DNA of 64,000 nt from Trichomonas vaginalis G3 (Eukaryota > Parabasalia > Trichomonadida > Trichomonadidae): positions 15,004,001-15,068,000 of the forward strand of contig NC_067205.1 in the NCBI RefSeq assembly GCF_026262505.1, read 5' to 3'. Within the stretch, counting starts at the first letter, position 1, and each line of letters starts with the position of its first letter. The notes beneath the pieces were generated by a model. That model did not search any database and had not been told where the DNA came from. It was given only the letters and a program-made list of their open reading frames with translations. This document shows positions 38,980 through 48,579 of the stretch, in pieces. Made by a program: the position numbers and the translations under genes.

Positions 38980-39827
38980 ATGCTTTCAATAGAAAAAGAA
39001 AATTCAAGAGTTGCTACAACTAAACCATTAGATGAACTTTTTACGAATGTCGGTCAAAAGTTTGAGACAGAGACCGTAAAGCATGAAGGCTATCGTTTTG
39101 ACTACCCGTTAAGATGGTTAAGAGACCCATCCGTCACAAAAGCTATTGGCTTTCGTAGAATGAAATTCATTTCAGAAGCCATACATGGTTTCCCATTTAC
39201 GGTCGCTTTTGAAATTCGATACTATAACAAAGAAAAACGTACGTATGAGAAATTTGAACAGGGAAAACTTTTACAAGTTAGTTTGCTTGTAAACTTAGAA
39301 ACAACTCTTCAAGCTTTTCAAGAAAAAATAAACGATATCTATCTCGAATATGCAAAACAGTACAACATTGACGAAGGAGAGTACCATCTCGATATTATAT
39401 ATGACAGGAAAAATGCAACTGTTAAAAATCAATAGAATAGAAGACCTTGGAGAAGACGTTATATTTCTACAAAATATAAAACTTGGCATGGTATAGATTT
39501 TTGAGGATGTTAAATCAGCCTGCAGAATATCCAGTACACCCGAACTTTTATGAAGTCGAAAACCCTAATGGAACATATGAAAATGTTTTCGACTCAGATG
39601 CTATTATAGTTCATGCTTCATTTTCTGGTGCACAAAACTCTTTTTTATGCTTGGCAAATGACTTTTACGAAAAACCTACAAAGCTATACGAACCACCAAG
39701 TGGAAGTATTTCAGACTTTCAAGTATGGTTTACTACAGATGGAAGAAAGAGAATAATTCCATTATACCACGCGTTTTACTTAGAACTTAGTTTCATATAC
39801 AACTACTATCGAACGGTAAAAATATGA
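38980..39827 (+). pseudogene. Family-S structural-type protein of Maverick B, broken
   Basis: Begins MLSIEKENSRVATTK after TTTTTATTCTAGATAAAAT. It shares with the 425-1306 product the DYPLRWL aromatic motif, the following K-A-I-x-x-R segment, and a C-terminal half with LCLANDFYE and a final beta-rich stretch. It is divergent from the fibre, as in Maverick A where the homologue is divergent from the ATPase. Broken. Confidence 0.6.
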
Positions 39828-39831
39828 TTTT

Positions 39832-40074
39832 TTAATACGGTTGAGGTGTTGGATTTGGTTGCCAACTAGACTGTGGTGCAGGTTCAGGCTGTTGTATAAC
39901 AGGAGCTTGCTCTTCTGGTTCAGGGTCTTTAGGTATAATACCAACGAACTGACCTACTCTTTTGCCAATATTTTTGACTCCGTTCCAAATTCCTCTTCCG
40001 ACGGTTTTTATTCCATTCCATATACCTCTTCCAACATTTCGAAAGAAGTTTCCTATTCTTCCAAAGAAACCCAT
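39832..40074 (-). CDS. Small Gly/Arg-rich amphipathic virion-type protein (80 aa)
   Basis: The start is at 40074 (MGFFGRIGNFFRNVGRG). Two near-repeats of VGRGIWNG(I/V)K and a Pro/Gln/Glu-rich tail (EPEPAPQSSWQ-like) follow. The basic amphipathic helix at the N-terminus resembles membrane-active peptides of virions (adenovirus pVI/pX-like by character only). Related in style to 53094-53309 in Maverick C and to the gene at 1-199. It lies convergent to the family-S relic. Confidence 0.5.
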   Translation of the reverse strand: MGFFGRIGNFFRNVGRGIWNGIKTVGRGIWNGVKNIGKRVGQFVGIIPKDPEPEEQAPVIQQPEPAPQSSWQPNPTPQPY

Positions 40075-40104
40075 TTTACTATATGTAAAAAATCTAATGT
40101 CCAC

Positions 40105-40458
40105 CTAGTCTCTCTTACGTTTCCTGTTGAGTTCCATAGCATTCTTTAACTGGAGCTCATACATTCTATTTCTCCTCTGGTAGAAAACATACTCTGGGTC
40201 AACTCCTGTGTTCGCGTCATCTGCATAGAGTTGTTTATATCCCACTTCGGGGTTTGTATAAAACTCTTTCCATCTCATATTTGCATACCATGGTGGCAAA
40301 CCTAACGCAGCGTCATTTGACATGGCAGTTTGCATTTGTACATCTGTTGGCACTTGACCATAGTTTGCCATTGCAGTTTGTATTCTAACTTCATTTGGAA
40401 TATTCTCTGGGTTTGGTTGTCCAGGTTGCTGTGCATTCGCTAAGTTCTGTGCGTCCAT
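40105..40458 (-). CDS. Unknown Gln/Asn/Pro-rich Maverick protein (117 aa)
   Basis: Not recognised. The N-terminal half is Gln/Asn/Pro-rich with two copies of VxxQTAM (VRIQTAMAN, VQMQTAMSN). The C-terminal half has an aromatic patch (PPWYANMRWKEFYTNP) and ends in a basic, nuclear-signal-like NRKRKRD. It is preceded by ATATTTTTATCTAATATTAA. A virion-core or DNA-associated role would fit the basic end; this is not established. Confidence 0.5.
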   Translation of the reverse strand: MDAQNLANAQQPGQPNPENIPNEVRIQTAMANYGQVPTDVQMQTAMSNDAALGLPPWYANMRWKEFYTNPEVGYKQLYADDANTGVDPEYVFYQRRNRMYELQLKNAMELNRKRKRD

Positions 40459-40481
40459 TTAATATTAGATAAAAATATCTC

Positions 40482-40613
40482 TTACGAGTACATATGCTGA
40501 ACATTTGCAGGCATTGGTTCATCTTCATATTCTCTATATCTTTCTGCCACGTCAAATAAGTAAATGACACAATGGAAAAAACCTAAAACAAGTAGTCCTA
40601 TTTCAAACCACAT
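40482..40613 (-). CDS. 43-aa single-pass membrane protein
   Basis: Starts MWFEIGLLVLGFFHCVIYLF, one clear membrane span of about 18 residues, followed by a short charged tail (ERYREYEDEPMP) to the stop at 40482. It lies between the Dam-like relic and the 40105-40458 gene on the same strand; its start overlaps the end of the methylase relic. Tiny single-span proteins are common in viruses, but it is short enough that chance is possible. Confidence 0.45.
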   Translation of the reverse strand: MWFEIGLLVLGFFHCVIYLFDVAERYREYEDEPMPANVQHMYS

Positions 40614-41417
40614 TTACTTACTAGTAAAATTTCTTTGTTATGACACTTTCTCCAGTTTATAGGACCTCTCTCATATTCTATCTTATCGTATCTAAACTCA
40701 TAGTCATGTATGTCCTCTAACCATCTCATGACACTTTCCAAACCACTTTTATCGGATGTAAAGTAAAAGCATGGATGGTTATGTAAAACGTCTAAAGTTT
40801 CTAAAGAGTCTCTCAAAGTCCAGTCTACTTGGTATTGAAAATCCCATGTGTTATAGAACGGCGGGTCCACTATAAAGAAACATTTTCCTTGTCTTTATAT
40901 TTTTCATACAACTCTGTCCAATGACATCTCACAAACTCTATACCCTCAATATATTTTTCTATGTTCTCTTTGAAAACATTTGTATAGTTAAGATATAAAA
41001 CTTTTGACATAAGTGTTTCAATGTCATGAACTCTTATAGCACCACTATATAATAGTCTAGCAGATATACTATCCCAGTCAAATATACTCTGCCTTTTTCA
41101 AAACCTCTCTGACAGTATTTTTCTTATCTAATGGTATACGTTCCATCTTACCTATAGGTATCTTTTCTTTTAACTCTTTCAATATTTTGTTTGTGTCTGG
41201 TATATGTTTTGAGACGGTTCATATAGTTGTCGAAGTCATTGCATATAATCTTTGAGTCAGGAAATATTGTATGGCACAAATGAGATATATAGAAACTTCC
41301 ACCGAACAAGTCTACAAATGTTAGACCATTCGGTAGTTTCTTAAGTTCTCTCAATAGAATATCTTTACATCTACTCTTATTTCCAAAGAAGGGTAACGGT
41401 GGTTTTGTAAAATTCAT
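40598..41417 (-). pseudogene. Dam-like adenine-N6 DNA methyltransferase, broken
   Basis: The gene begins at 41417, next to the element end. The N-terminal part carries the S-adenosylmethionine-binding features of the Dam family: a PFFGNKSRCKDILLREL start and FVDLFGGSFYISH. The C-terminal part carries the catalytic DPPF motif (DPPFYNTWDF), a variant of DPPY. In a living element it would methylate adenine in DNA, possibly to mark element DNA. Broken. Confidence 0.7.
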
Positions 41418-41470
41418 TTTATATATATAATAAAAATGTTTTTTCCTGAAAAGTGACAGAAAAGTGACGG

Positions 41471-41536
41471 GGGGCTAGAGGGCACGAAGTGCCTGGAAGC
41501 CCCACTACCTTTTTTTTTTTTTTTTTTTTTTTTTTT
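41471..41536. repeat. Terminal hairpin of Maverick B and 27-base poly(T)
   Basis: GGGGCTAG, then GGCAC-GAA-GTGCC, then GGAAGCCCC (41471-41503), then ACTACC and 27 T (41510-41536). Read on the other strand, A-run + GGTAGTGGGGC + hairpin is nearly identical to 63724-63780. The poly(T) abuts the cut repeat of Maverick C. Confidence 0.75.
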
Positions 41537-41869
41537 GATGGTGTTCCTGTTTATATTCAAAGATTTAAAGGGAAGCAATATTATAGAATTGTTAATCCTG
41601 AATACATAAAACATTTATTTCAAAAGGAAGACTGTGAATTATTAAACGTTAATGAATATGAAACCAATAAATCAAAATTGAAATATAAATATATTGGAAG
41701 TGATGAAAGATGCAAAGATAAAGATAAAGTTTATACAGTTTCATATAATGAATGGAAAACCAATAAGATAAGAAAACATTTAGGAGATTATGGGAAATGT
41801 TCTGAATTCTTTAAATCTAGTATATACGAGAGAGTAAAAGAAATTAGAAATAATTATTTTCATGAATAA
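41537..41869 (+). pseudogene. Left copy of repeat-borne gene, 5' part absent
   Basis: Encodes the same residues as the C-terminal part of the 54578-54958 gene, from DGVPVYIQRFKG to IRNNYFHE. It exists only because the gene lies in the terminal repeat. The start of the gene is missing on this side, where the poly(T) begins. Confidence 0.8.
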
Positions 41870-41898
41870 AAAATAAACTTTAAAAATTCATGTCTTAC
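41537..41898 (+). repeat. Left terminal inverted repeat of Maverick C (outer part absent)
   Basis: The same 362 bases occur inverted at 54549-54910; the encoded residues are identical. It ends CATGTCTTAC on the inner side. The outer part is replaced by poly(T) and the end of Maverick B. Confidence 0.9.
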
Positions 41899-42298
41899 GA
41901 AAAATTAAAACTTAGTTATGTTTATTATTTTATTTTTTTATTTTGTATGAAATGAGCGTCAAAACTAACAACGTTAAAAAATTAGGATTCACAAACGAGG
42001 AAATAAAGGATATATTAGATGAGGTGGGTTATGAAGTTAATAAATATTATTTAAGAAATTGTCAAAAATTTGCCGAGTTATTAAATGATTTAGATTATGA
42101 TGGAAAAATGAATAAAGATGATGTTATAAATTTCTTATATCCCACATCTGAAGAAGAAAAACCTAAAGAACCTGATGTTTTCCCTGAATATTATGAAGAA
42201 CGGATTAAAGATGATGAATACGATGAAATTGAAAGACTGAAAAAAATAAGAGATGAAATAGATGAAAAAATTAAGGAATTAAGAGAAGTTGAAAAATA

Positions 42299-43602
42299 TA
42301 GGGTGTCCAAAGGTGTGTTTAGCACAAACCTAAATACTGCGAATAGAAATAAACAAGTTACATATATATAAAGTTTATTTAAATATAATCACCATTGGAT
42401 TCAATCACGCGTTCGCAGCGATCGATCCAGGCTTGAAAGACACGCTTTAAATCATCATGAGAAAATTGCTCAAATTGCTCTCTTACAAAATTTTCAAGAT
42501 CATCTGGACTCGCGAATTCGCGTCCTTCAGCTCTCTTTTTTAGCGTGCCGAATAAATAAAAGTCAGAGGGTGCAATATCAGGTGAATAAATTGGGTTTGG
42601 AACAACTTTAACATTGTTTTCCACCAAGTAATTCATTACCTTATGACTTTTGTGAACTCTTGAATTATCAAAATGAATTGCAAACTTTTGTTTTTGTTGT
42701 TTGGATTTCTCAAACTCATCAGAATTGATAATTTGAGTAAGAACATTGTCAATTAGATACTGAGCATTCATCGTATTAGGTTTTTGAAGAATATCAATTG
42801 CGATGATGCCATTCACGCCCCAAAAAACCGACAACATCATCATTGGTGTGTCAATTTTTTTCTTCGGGAATGTTTGCGGATTTTCAGCCTTCGGGATCCA
42901 CATGATTTTGGCTTCTGTTGCATATTGAAACCAAGACTCGTCCCCGGTTACTAAAAAGCGAAACTTCTTGGATTGATACGCACCCAATATAGAGAGGAGC
43001 TCTTTCGAAGATTGGACTCTAGATTTTTTTTGAACTGAATTAAGGTTGTGCGGAACCCAACGTGTATACGCTAGTTTGTAGTTCAAATAATTGTGCAGAT
43101 AATAACTGACTGTTGTACGTGGTATCTTTGTCATCTCCTCTATCCTTCTGAGTGATGCTCTTGGGTCTTCATCTAGCGCTTGAAGAATTGCTTTGATTTT
43201 TCTTTGATCCGGCGATTTTTTGTCAATTTTTATGATGGGCGCCTTTTTGTTCATGAAGTGATACATCCTAACATGATACGTTACAGTGGAATAGCTAGGA
43301 GCATCCATACCGATGCATTTTACCAATGTCTCGTAGATTTTTTTACAGTCTTTGCATTTTTTTGCAAGAGCGAGGATGTTTTCTTTATGATTCATTAAAA
43401 AAATGAAAAAAATCCCGCCAAAATTTCCCGCGAAACCGCCTCTTGTCTCAAAATTCATTTTATATCCCGGCATGGCGCCAAAATACAACATACTCATCAT
43501 ATACATATATTCATATTTTTTATTATATATTTATAATCAGCATATATCTCCTTTAATAGTCTCATATAGAGCGCTGTGCTAAACGCACCTTTGGACACCC
43601 TA
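42299..43602 (-). mobile_element. Mariner (Tvmar1-like) copy 2, complete, 1304 bp
   Basis: Both termini are present: TAGGGTGTCCAAAGG on the left and its inverse CCTTTGGACACCCTA on the right (one inner mismatch region), flanked by TA duplications (42297-42298, 43603-43604). One transposase gene on the minus strand. It lies inside the pre-polymerase gene of Maverick C, in the opposite direction. Near-identical to copy 1, so both moved recently. Confidence 0.95.
42379..43395 (-). CDS. Mariner transposase, copy 2, intact (338 aa)
   Basis: Same protein as copy 1 with about 8 differences over 375 codons of open frame, and it carries the consensus form at the signature sites: TGDESWF at the first Asp, FDNSRVHK at the second, SPDIAPSDFYLF at the third with D34D spacing, and WVPHNL. 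Start at 43395 (MNHKENIL), with TCATTT nine bases before it on the minus strand. No defect is visible, so it could be active. It would act in the nucleus on the TAGGGTGTCC ends and insert at TA. Confidence 0.95.
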   Translation of the reverse strand: MNHKENILALAKKCKDCKKIYETLVKCIGMDAPSYSTVTYHVRMYHFMNKKAPIIKIDKKSPDQRKIKAILQALDEDPRASLRRIEEMTKIPRTTVSYYLHNYLNYKLAYTRWVPHNLNSVQKKSRVQSSKELLSILGAYQSKKFRFLVTGDESWFQYATEAKIMWIPKAENPQTFPKKKIDTPMMMLSVFWGVNGIIAIDILQKPNTMNAQYLIDNVLTQIINSDEFEKSKQQKQKFAIHFDNSRVHKSHKVMNYLVENNVKVVPNPIYSPDIAPSDFYLFGTLKKRAEGREFASPDDLENFVREQFEQFSHDDLKRVFQAWIDRCERVIESNGDYI

Positions 43603-45272
43603 TATAATGAAAATGAAGTAGAGGGTTTAATGAATATCCCAGCTTCAGAATCAGAAGTACAGAAATCTCATGAAGAAAGATATAAAAATTATGTCTCAGA
43701 ATCAACACAAAATTTATTAGATGGTGAAATAGACGAAACACTTTCAGAAGAAGGTACTAAATTTATTCGTAAACATAAGTTACAATTTATTGATAATGAA
43801 GAATACCCCTGTATCTTATTTTCACCACCTTTAGATTCTGAAAAATTCAAAAAAGCACTGAAAAATGTAACATATGCAACTAATACGATTAAGAAAGAAG
43901 ATCATGATATTTACACAAATTATTATTTAAATAAATGCACAGGTGTTGATAAAGTTTTTGATTTATTAGATAAAATATCAAAAGAAACCATTGGAACCTA
44001 TAAAATTTTGTGTGATTGTGGTTTCATTGTTGAAGATACTAATAATGTTTCATATGAAAGAACAGCACCAAAGGAAGACGAAGTTGAAAGGTCTATACCA
44101 TTCGTTATTAAGAACATAAAAGATATGAAAACTTATAAACATTATATTTATTCATTTATTTCAGAAAAAATGGAAGCAACCCATAAAACATCTTCTCTCA
44201 TCTTTTTAGCTATTCATACATTCCTTTTCAAAGTTGTGAAATTAAATAAGACAGGAATTAGATTTAATGTATCAGGGTACGCATTCTTGAGTAAATTAAA
44301 ATGTATTCGTCACGTCGCAGATGATAAAAATTTATGTGTTCTTAATTCATTTTATGGGCTTTAAAAAATAACTTTATTTTTATTTATTTTTTAATTTTTT
44401 ATTCTTACATAAATGAACAAAAACGGAACAGCTAAAATGAATGATAATCAAATTAGAGCAGAAGGTAGAAGGTTATTTAAACGCTTCTATAACATTCCTG
44501 ATGGTGTTAATCCTAAAACTCGTAGAAGTTATTTAAATGAAGCAATAGATTCATATGAAGGGTTTGACATTTCATCAGAAAGTGAGAGATTAGCGAGAAT
44601 GTTAAATGTTAATATTGATTTCTATTATTGTGATCCTCAACCAGAAGACGTGGACATAAATAAGGTAGACTTTCCATTAGTGGATTCAATAATGATAGAT
44701 CCAGAATTTGAAACAATAAATATTTTATTAACACAGAGTCCATGTGGAAAACTTCACGCTGACAGAATAACAGACGTTGAAGCACTCACCGGCTATAAAG
44801 TTTGTCCATATTGTAAAGAAGAAGTTTATTCTATCCGTGATGATCCAGAAAGGAAAAACCAAAGAAGATTTTTAAAGCATTGTGAGAAATGTAAAGAAAA
44901 TAATGGAAGATTAATTCAAGACGTTCAGTTGCAAAAGACACAGCAACCATATGCACCACATATTACGAAACAGAAGATATATCAGTGGTTATTAGCTCAC
45001 AATTTGCAGGAATATTATCAACCGACAAAGATATTATATTACTTTTGACTTCGAAACATTAGAGACTAAAGAAGAATTACAACTTTCTGAGTGTGCAACT
45101 TTGAACGCTTACTTAAAACCATTCATCAACGGTTAAATTAAATGATAAAACGTATACGAGGAATTTTTGCTTAACTTCGAGTGATTCTTTTATTTCTGAT
45201 TGGATTGAGTTTTTATTTTCAACCTGTTCATTAGTTGTTGAATCAAATATGAGTCAATACAATGAATTAATG

Positions 45273-45299
45273 AAGCCGCAAACGGCGGGGACTTTGTCT
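45273..45299 (+). repeat. Double-hairpin-like element DH7 in polB
   Basis: AAGCCGC-AAAC-GGCGG, then GGGAC-TTT-GTCTC. Weaker pairing than in other copies. It lies in the exonuclease part of the polymerase relic. Confidence 0.45.
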
Positions 45300-45992
45300 C
45301 ATACATTAAATGAAAAACAGAAGGAAGCATTTAAAGAACTTCTAGATGAGGAATTCAATAAAGTGAATATCATAGGTTTTAATTCGGGAAAGTTTGATTT
45401 AAATTTAATTCTTCGTGATTTAAACACTGCAAAATGGAAAATAAAATCAATGCTGGGTTCATCTTCACAATTTAAGCAAATCATTGTAAAGAAAACAAAC
45501 GTTCCATATGAATTGAGATTTATTGACATCAAGAAATTATATAGCGGGTGGGACATTAGACCAATTCACTCAAGATTTCGGAACAATAAATCACGTGTTA
45601 AATCCTTTTTCCCTTATCAATTTATCACATGGGAAATTCCGAAGAAGAATTATATAAAGTGGAACCATTCACGAAAGATTCATTTTATTCAGCATTAACT
45701 CAAGAAACTATATCAGATAGTGATTATCAAATATATCTCAATGATGCTAAAAATTTTAAGAATAGATTAGAATATTTTATTCATTATTGCAATAAAGATG
45801 TTGAAATTATGATTGACCCAATCGATAAAATTATTGAAGAAACATTTGTTTATAAAATTGATATGCTTCATAATCTTTCTTATCATCGAATGCTTCAATG
45901 ATTCGTTACGCTTTAGCATATAAAGACTTTAATCCTAATGAAAAATATCCTGAGGAAGAGATAGAATCAAGTTTTGAATTAACGAAAAAGTA

Positions 45993-46307
45993 TTGGAAAT
46001 AAAAATTGAATCATATAAGAAACAAGATGAAAAAGCAGAAAGAGATACTAAAAATAATGTTTCAATGGATGATTTTCAATACTATCACGATTTAATCCTT
46101 TCATCTAAATGCAAAATGTGTGGTAAAGCGTTTACATATGCAAATAAACCAACATTGGATAGAATCGATAATGAAAAACCACATACCAAAGAAAATTGTC
46201 AGTTAATGTGTTGTTATTGCAATGTCGTAAAATCAAATAAAGATGAAGATGTTCAACGTTTAAGAATCAATTTAAGAAATTATGCATTAAAAATAATTTA
46301 CCAATGA
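45993..46307 (+). CDS. HNH-type nuclease module inside polB
   Basis: A zinc-binding HNH core is visible: CKMCGKAFTYA, then a TLDRIDNEKPHTKENCQL stretch carrying the Asp-Arg-x-Asp and Glu-Asn-Cys positions, then CCYCNVVKSNKD. The two Cys pairs would hold a zinc ion and the D-R-I-D region would be the nuclease centre, as in recombination endonuclease VII and McrA-like HNH proteins. It lies between the exonuclease and palm regions of polymerase B, so it is either a nuclease domain of the polymerase or an inserted homing-type unit. No intein splice motifs were recognised. It belongs to a broken element. Confidence 0.6.
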   Translation: MEIKIESYKKQDEKAERDTKNNVSMDDFQYYHDLILSSKCKMCGKAFTYANKPTLDRIDNEKPHTKENCQLMCCYCNVVKSNKDEDVQRLRINLRNYALKIIYQ

Positions 46308-47927
46308 CTTTAGATTCAGTTGAAGCTTATCACATTCTCCGTAATGGAATTACTGGTGGTTTATCAAATGTTCAACATAGAGTAAATCTTAAAGGAATCA
46401 CGCACATTAATAAACTTTCATATAGTCCAGAAACTAAAACTGTATCAAATGAGGACACCACCAACATCATGACTCATTTCGTTGGTGTTGATTTTAATTC
46501 ATTATATCCTTCATCATTTTCATCTAATCCTCATGATTTCATTCAATATACTGACCATAAAATGTATATGCCGGGAAGATTGAATGGTGTTATCATTTGT
46601 GATACAGCAACAAAGAAAGCAAAAGCACTGGGAATAATTAAGAAGAAAAATACTTTATTTGTGGCTGAAGTAAAGGGTCACATTGATGAAAAATACATTA
46701 ATGATTACATAAACTTTTTACCGATAATAAGAAACTTAGATATTATCACAGATGAAAAAACAATTGGCAGTTTTATGTATAATTACATGAAATCAAACAA
46801 TCTACCAGTTGACCAGAAACAGAGGAAATTAACTCAGTTAGCATCAACATACAACCAATATCAACCATTTTCTTCTTATTATCTTTGGTATCTAATAGAC
46901 AGATTTCATTTTATCATTGATGACATTCATCAATTTTAACATTTACTAAAAACACTTGTTTTAATGAATTTGCGAACAAATTTATGAACGAAAGACAAAA
47001 GGCTGAATTAGAAGGAAATAAAGGAAAAAGTTTATTTTGCAAGATTTCACTTAATGGATCATATGGTTACGATGCAATGAATACACAAAATTACGCAAAG
47101 ACTAAAATAATGAATGCACAGAAGGCACGCGTTGCATGTATGTCAAATAAGTTTAAAAACATAAGAGAAATAGGTGAAGATACATATCAAGTGATGCTTA
47201 AAGATAGATTTTATAGATGTGATACATGTTTACAAGAGGCATTTTTTACTTTAGATAACGCAAAATACTGGTATTTAGTTTTCATTTATGATTTTATGTA
47301 TAAATGCATGAATGTTAATTGTTTTCATTTCATTGAAGGTGATACTGATTCATCTCTATTGGGCAATCGCTGGCGACCCAAATCTTCCTAACACTCAAGC
47401 ATTTCAAGCAATTGTTACCGATAAACAATTTTATGATAAAAACATTTTCAAATTCGCACCATTTGATTTTCTTCTGTTTTGTGATGAGAAATTTAAACCT
47501 AAATTAAGAATAAAGCTGAAGAAAAAGCACATGAGAAGAAGTTATTGGGTTTAGCAATTGAGAAACAAGGTGATAACATGGTTGCTTTATGTCCTAAGTG
47601 TTATACATCATTCAACGGTTCAATTGATGGAAGTGATTTTAAAAAGATTGCACAAAAAATGAAGGGTGTTAGTTTAAGACAAAATAAACAATTAACACCT
47701 AAAAATTATTTGAATATAATAAATGATAAAGTGATATTTGATGGTCAGAATATTAATTTACAACTTAAAAATGGGTCAATGACTCGCTTAACAATCGGTA
47801 AGACTGCATTAACAGGAGCACACACTAAGGCTGTATGTTGTGAAAATGGATGTTGTATGCCATTTATTTAATACAATTTAAAAACGTAGGGGTTGAGTCA
47901 TGAATTTAAAATTTTATTTTTAATAAA

Positions 47928-48167
47928 ATGCCACAGAAGAGACAAAAGGAACCAAATCGATTTATACCAAATGGTTTTAACTTTCAGATTCCAAATAATC
48001 AACCGCAACGAATTTTTCAAATCCCACCACACCATCAACAGCAGCAACAACAACAACCACCACCACCACAGCATCAACGGAGAAGAACATTCACCCCTGA
48101 AGAAAGAAATTTCAATAATTTGATGCGTCAACAAAATCAAGGTTTGAGATTTTATCCGGGGCAGTAA
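47928..48167 (+). CDS. Gln/Pro-rich basic protein (79 aa)
   Basis: Begins MPQKRQKEPNRFIPNG after TTTTATTTTTAATAAA, then Asn/Pro stretches and a CAA/CAG-CCA run (48042-48077) giving Gln7-Pro4, and ends RRRTFTPEERNFNNL. Low-complexity basic proteins of this kind occur near capsid or core genes in viruses, but no family fits. The repeat run makes the gene call moderate. Confidence 0.45.
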   Translation: MPQKRQKEPNRFIPNGFNFQIPNNQPQRIFQIPPHHQQQQQQQPPPPQHQRRRTFTPEERNFNNLMRQQNQGLRFYPGQ

Positions 48168-48184
48168 TGGTATACATATAAGGC

Positions 48185-48388
48185 ATCCAAATTTAGATAG
48201 AAGATATACCGCTGAGATTCATATTTTACCTAATAATACGGTTAATTTTGCTGGATTTTATGATCATCATCAGGAAATCTGGACTCCACTATTTGATACC
48301 GTTTTAGAAGGAGGAACCGTTAATGATGCGATTCAATATGTAAATAATGGTTTTGATACTATGATTCAAAGAGGTGGGCACCCTTAAA
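48185..48388 (+). pseudogene. Short coding-like stretch without a start
   Basis: An open stretch with a balanced composition (HPNLDRRYTAEIHILP ... GFYDHHQEIWTPLFDTV) ending RGGHP before a stop at 48388. It is followed by the promoter-like motif of the next small gene. Probably the remnant of a small Maverick protein; family unknown. Confidence 0.35.
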
Positions 48389-48411
48389 ACATTTATTTTA
48401 TTTTTATATAA

Positions 48412-48519
48412 ATGGATAACGCAGATTTAGAAAATTTAATTGATGATTTAGTACTTAATCAAAATTTTCTTAATTATTATGAATTAAAATCATATCTCCA
48501 AAAACATAATAAAATATAA
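48412..48519 (+). CDS. 35-aa acidic small protein
   Basis: MDNADLENLIDDLVLNQNFL to a stop at 48519, directly after ATTTTATTTTTATATAAATG, a good match to the element's promoter motif. It is helical and acidic at the start and basic at the end. Could also be the start of a larger gene that has decayed. Confidence 0.35.
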   Translation: MDNADLENLIDDLVLNQNFLNYYELKSYLQKHNKI

Positions 48520-48579
48520 CAGGTGATGATATGATTATTATTTATCCATATTATAAAAATGAAATTTTGAAATATCATG

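Larger units (their letters stand above)
37439..41508. mobile_element. Maverick/Polinton B, end fragment
   Basis: About 4 kb of a Maverick distinct from A and C. Parts: fibre with collar domain (cut at the palindrome), family-S structural protein, small virion-type proteins, Dam-like methylase, and the terminal hairpin at 41471-41503. It carries several breaks. The terminus faces right, probably at the AGT (read inward) near 41506. The left part of the element is absent. Confidence 0.8.
41952..44364 (+). pseudogene. Pre-polymerase gene of Maverick C, split by a mariner
   Basis: Starts MSVKTNNVKKLGFTN after TTTTTATTTTGTATGAA. The N-terminal part resembles that of the 12317-13348 gene in Maverick A (same place before polymerase B): helical, NKYYLRN motif, acidic Glu/Pro stretch, then a Lys/Glu coiled coil. 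The part after the mariner is a 240-residue helical region ending KNLCVLNSFYGL. A possible terminal-protein role rests on position only. Broken by the insertion. Confidence 0.5.
44413..47871 (+). pseudogene. polB: Maverick C protein-primed DNA polymerase B, broken
   Basis: The N-terminal section (44413 on) has a Cys-pair module (CPYCKEEVYS ... HCEKCKENN), then an exonuclease region (GFNSGKFDLNLIL, FIHYCNKDVEIM), an HNH-like module (45993-46307), palm motif A with the sequence FVGVDFNSLYPSSF preceded by GITGGLSNVQHRVN, then SLNGSYGYDA and EGDTDSSLL (motifs B and C), and a C-terminal Cys module (CPKCYTSF). This order is that of protein-primed viral B polymerases. It is broken in several places. 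Upstream leader: TTTTTATTCTTACATAAATG. Confidence 0.85.

Noticed and set aside
41504-41536. Poly(T) as the tail of a SINE or retrogene
   Set aside because: The A-run lies on the outer side of a DNA-element terminus in both copies, with no retroposon body or duplication.
48042-48077. CAA/CAG run as a regulatory microsatellite
   Set aside because: It lies in frame in a small basic protein gene and codes for Gln/Pro.
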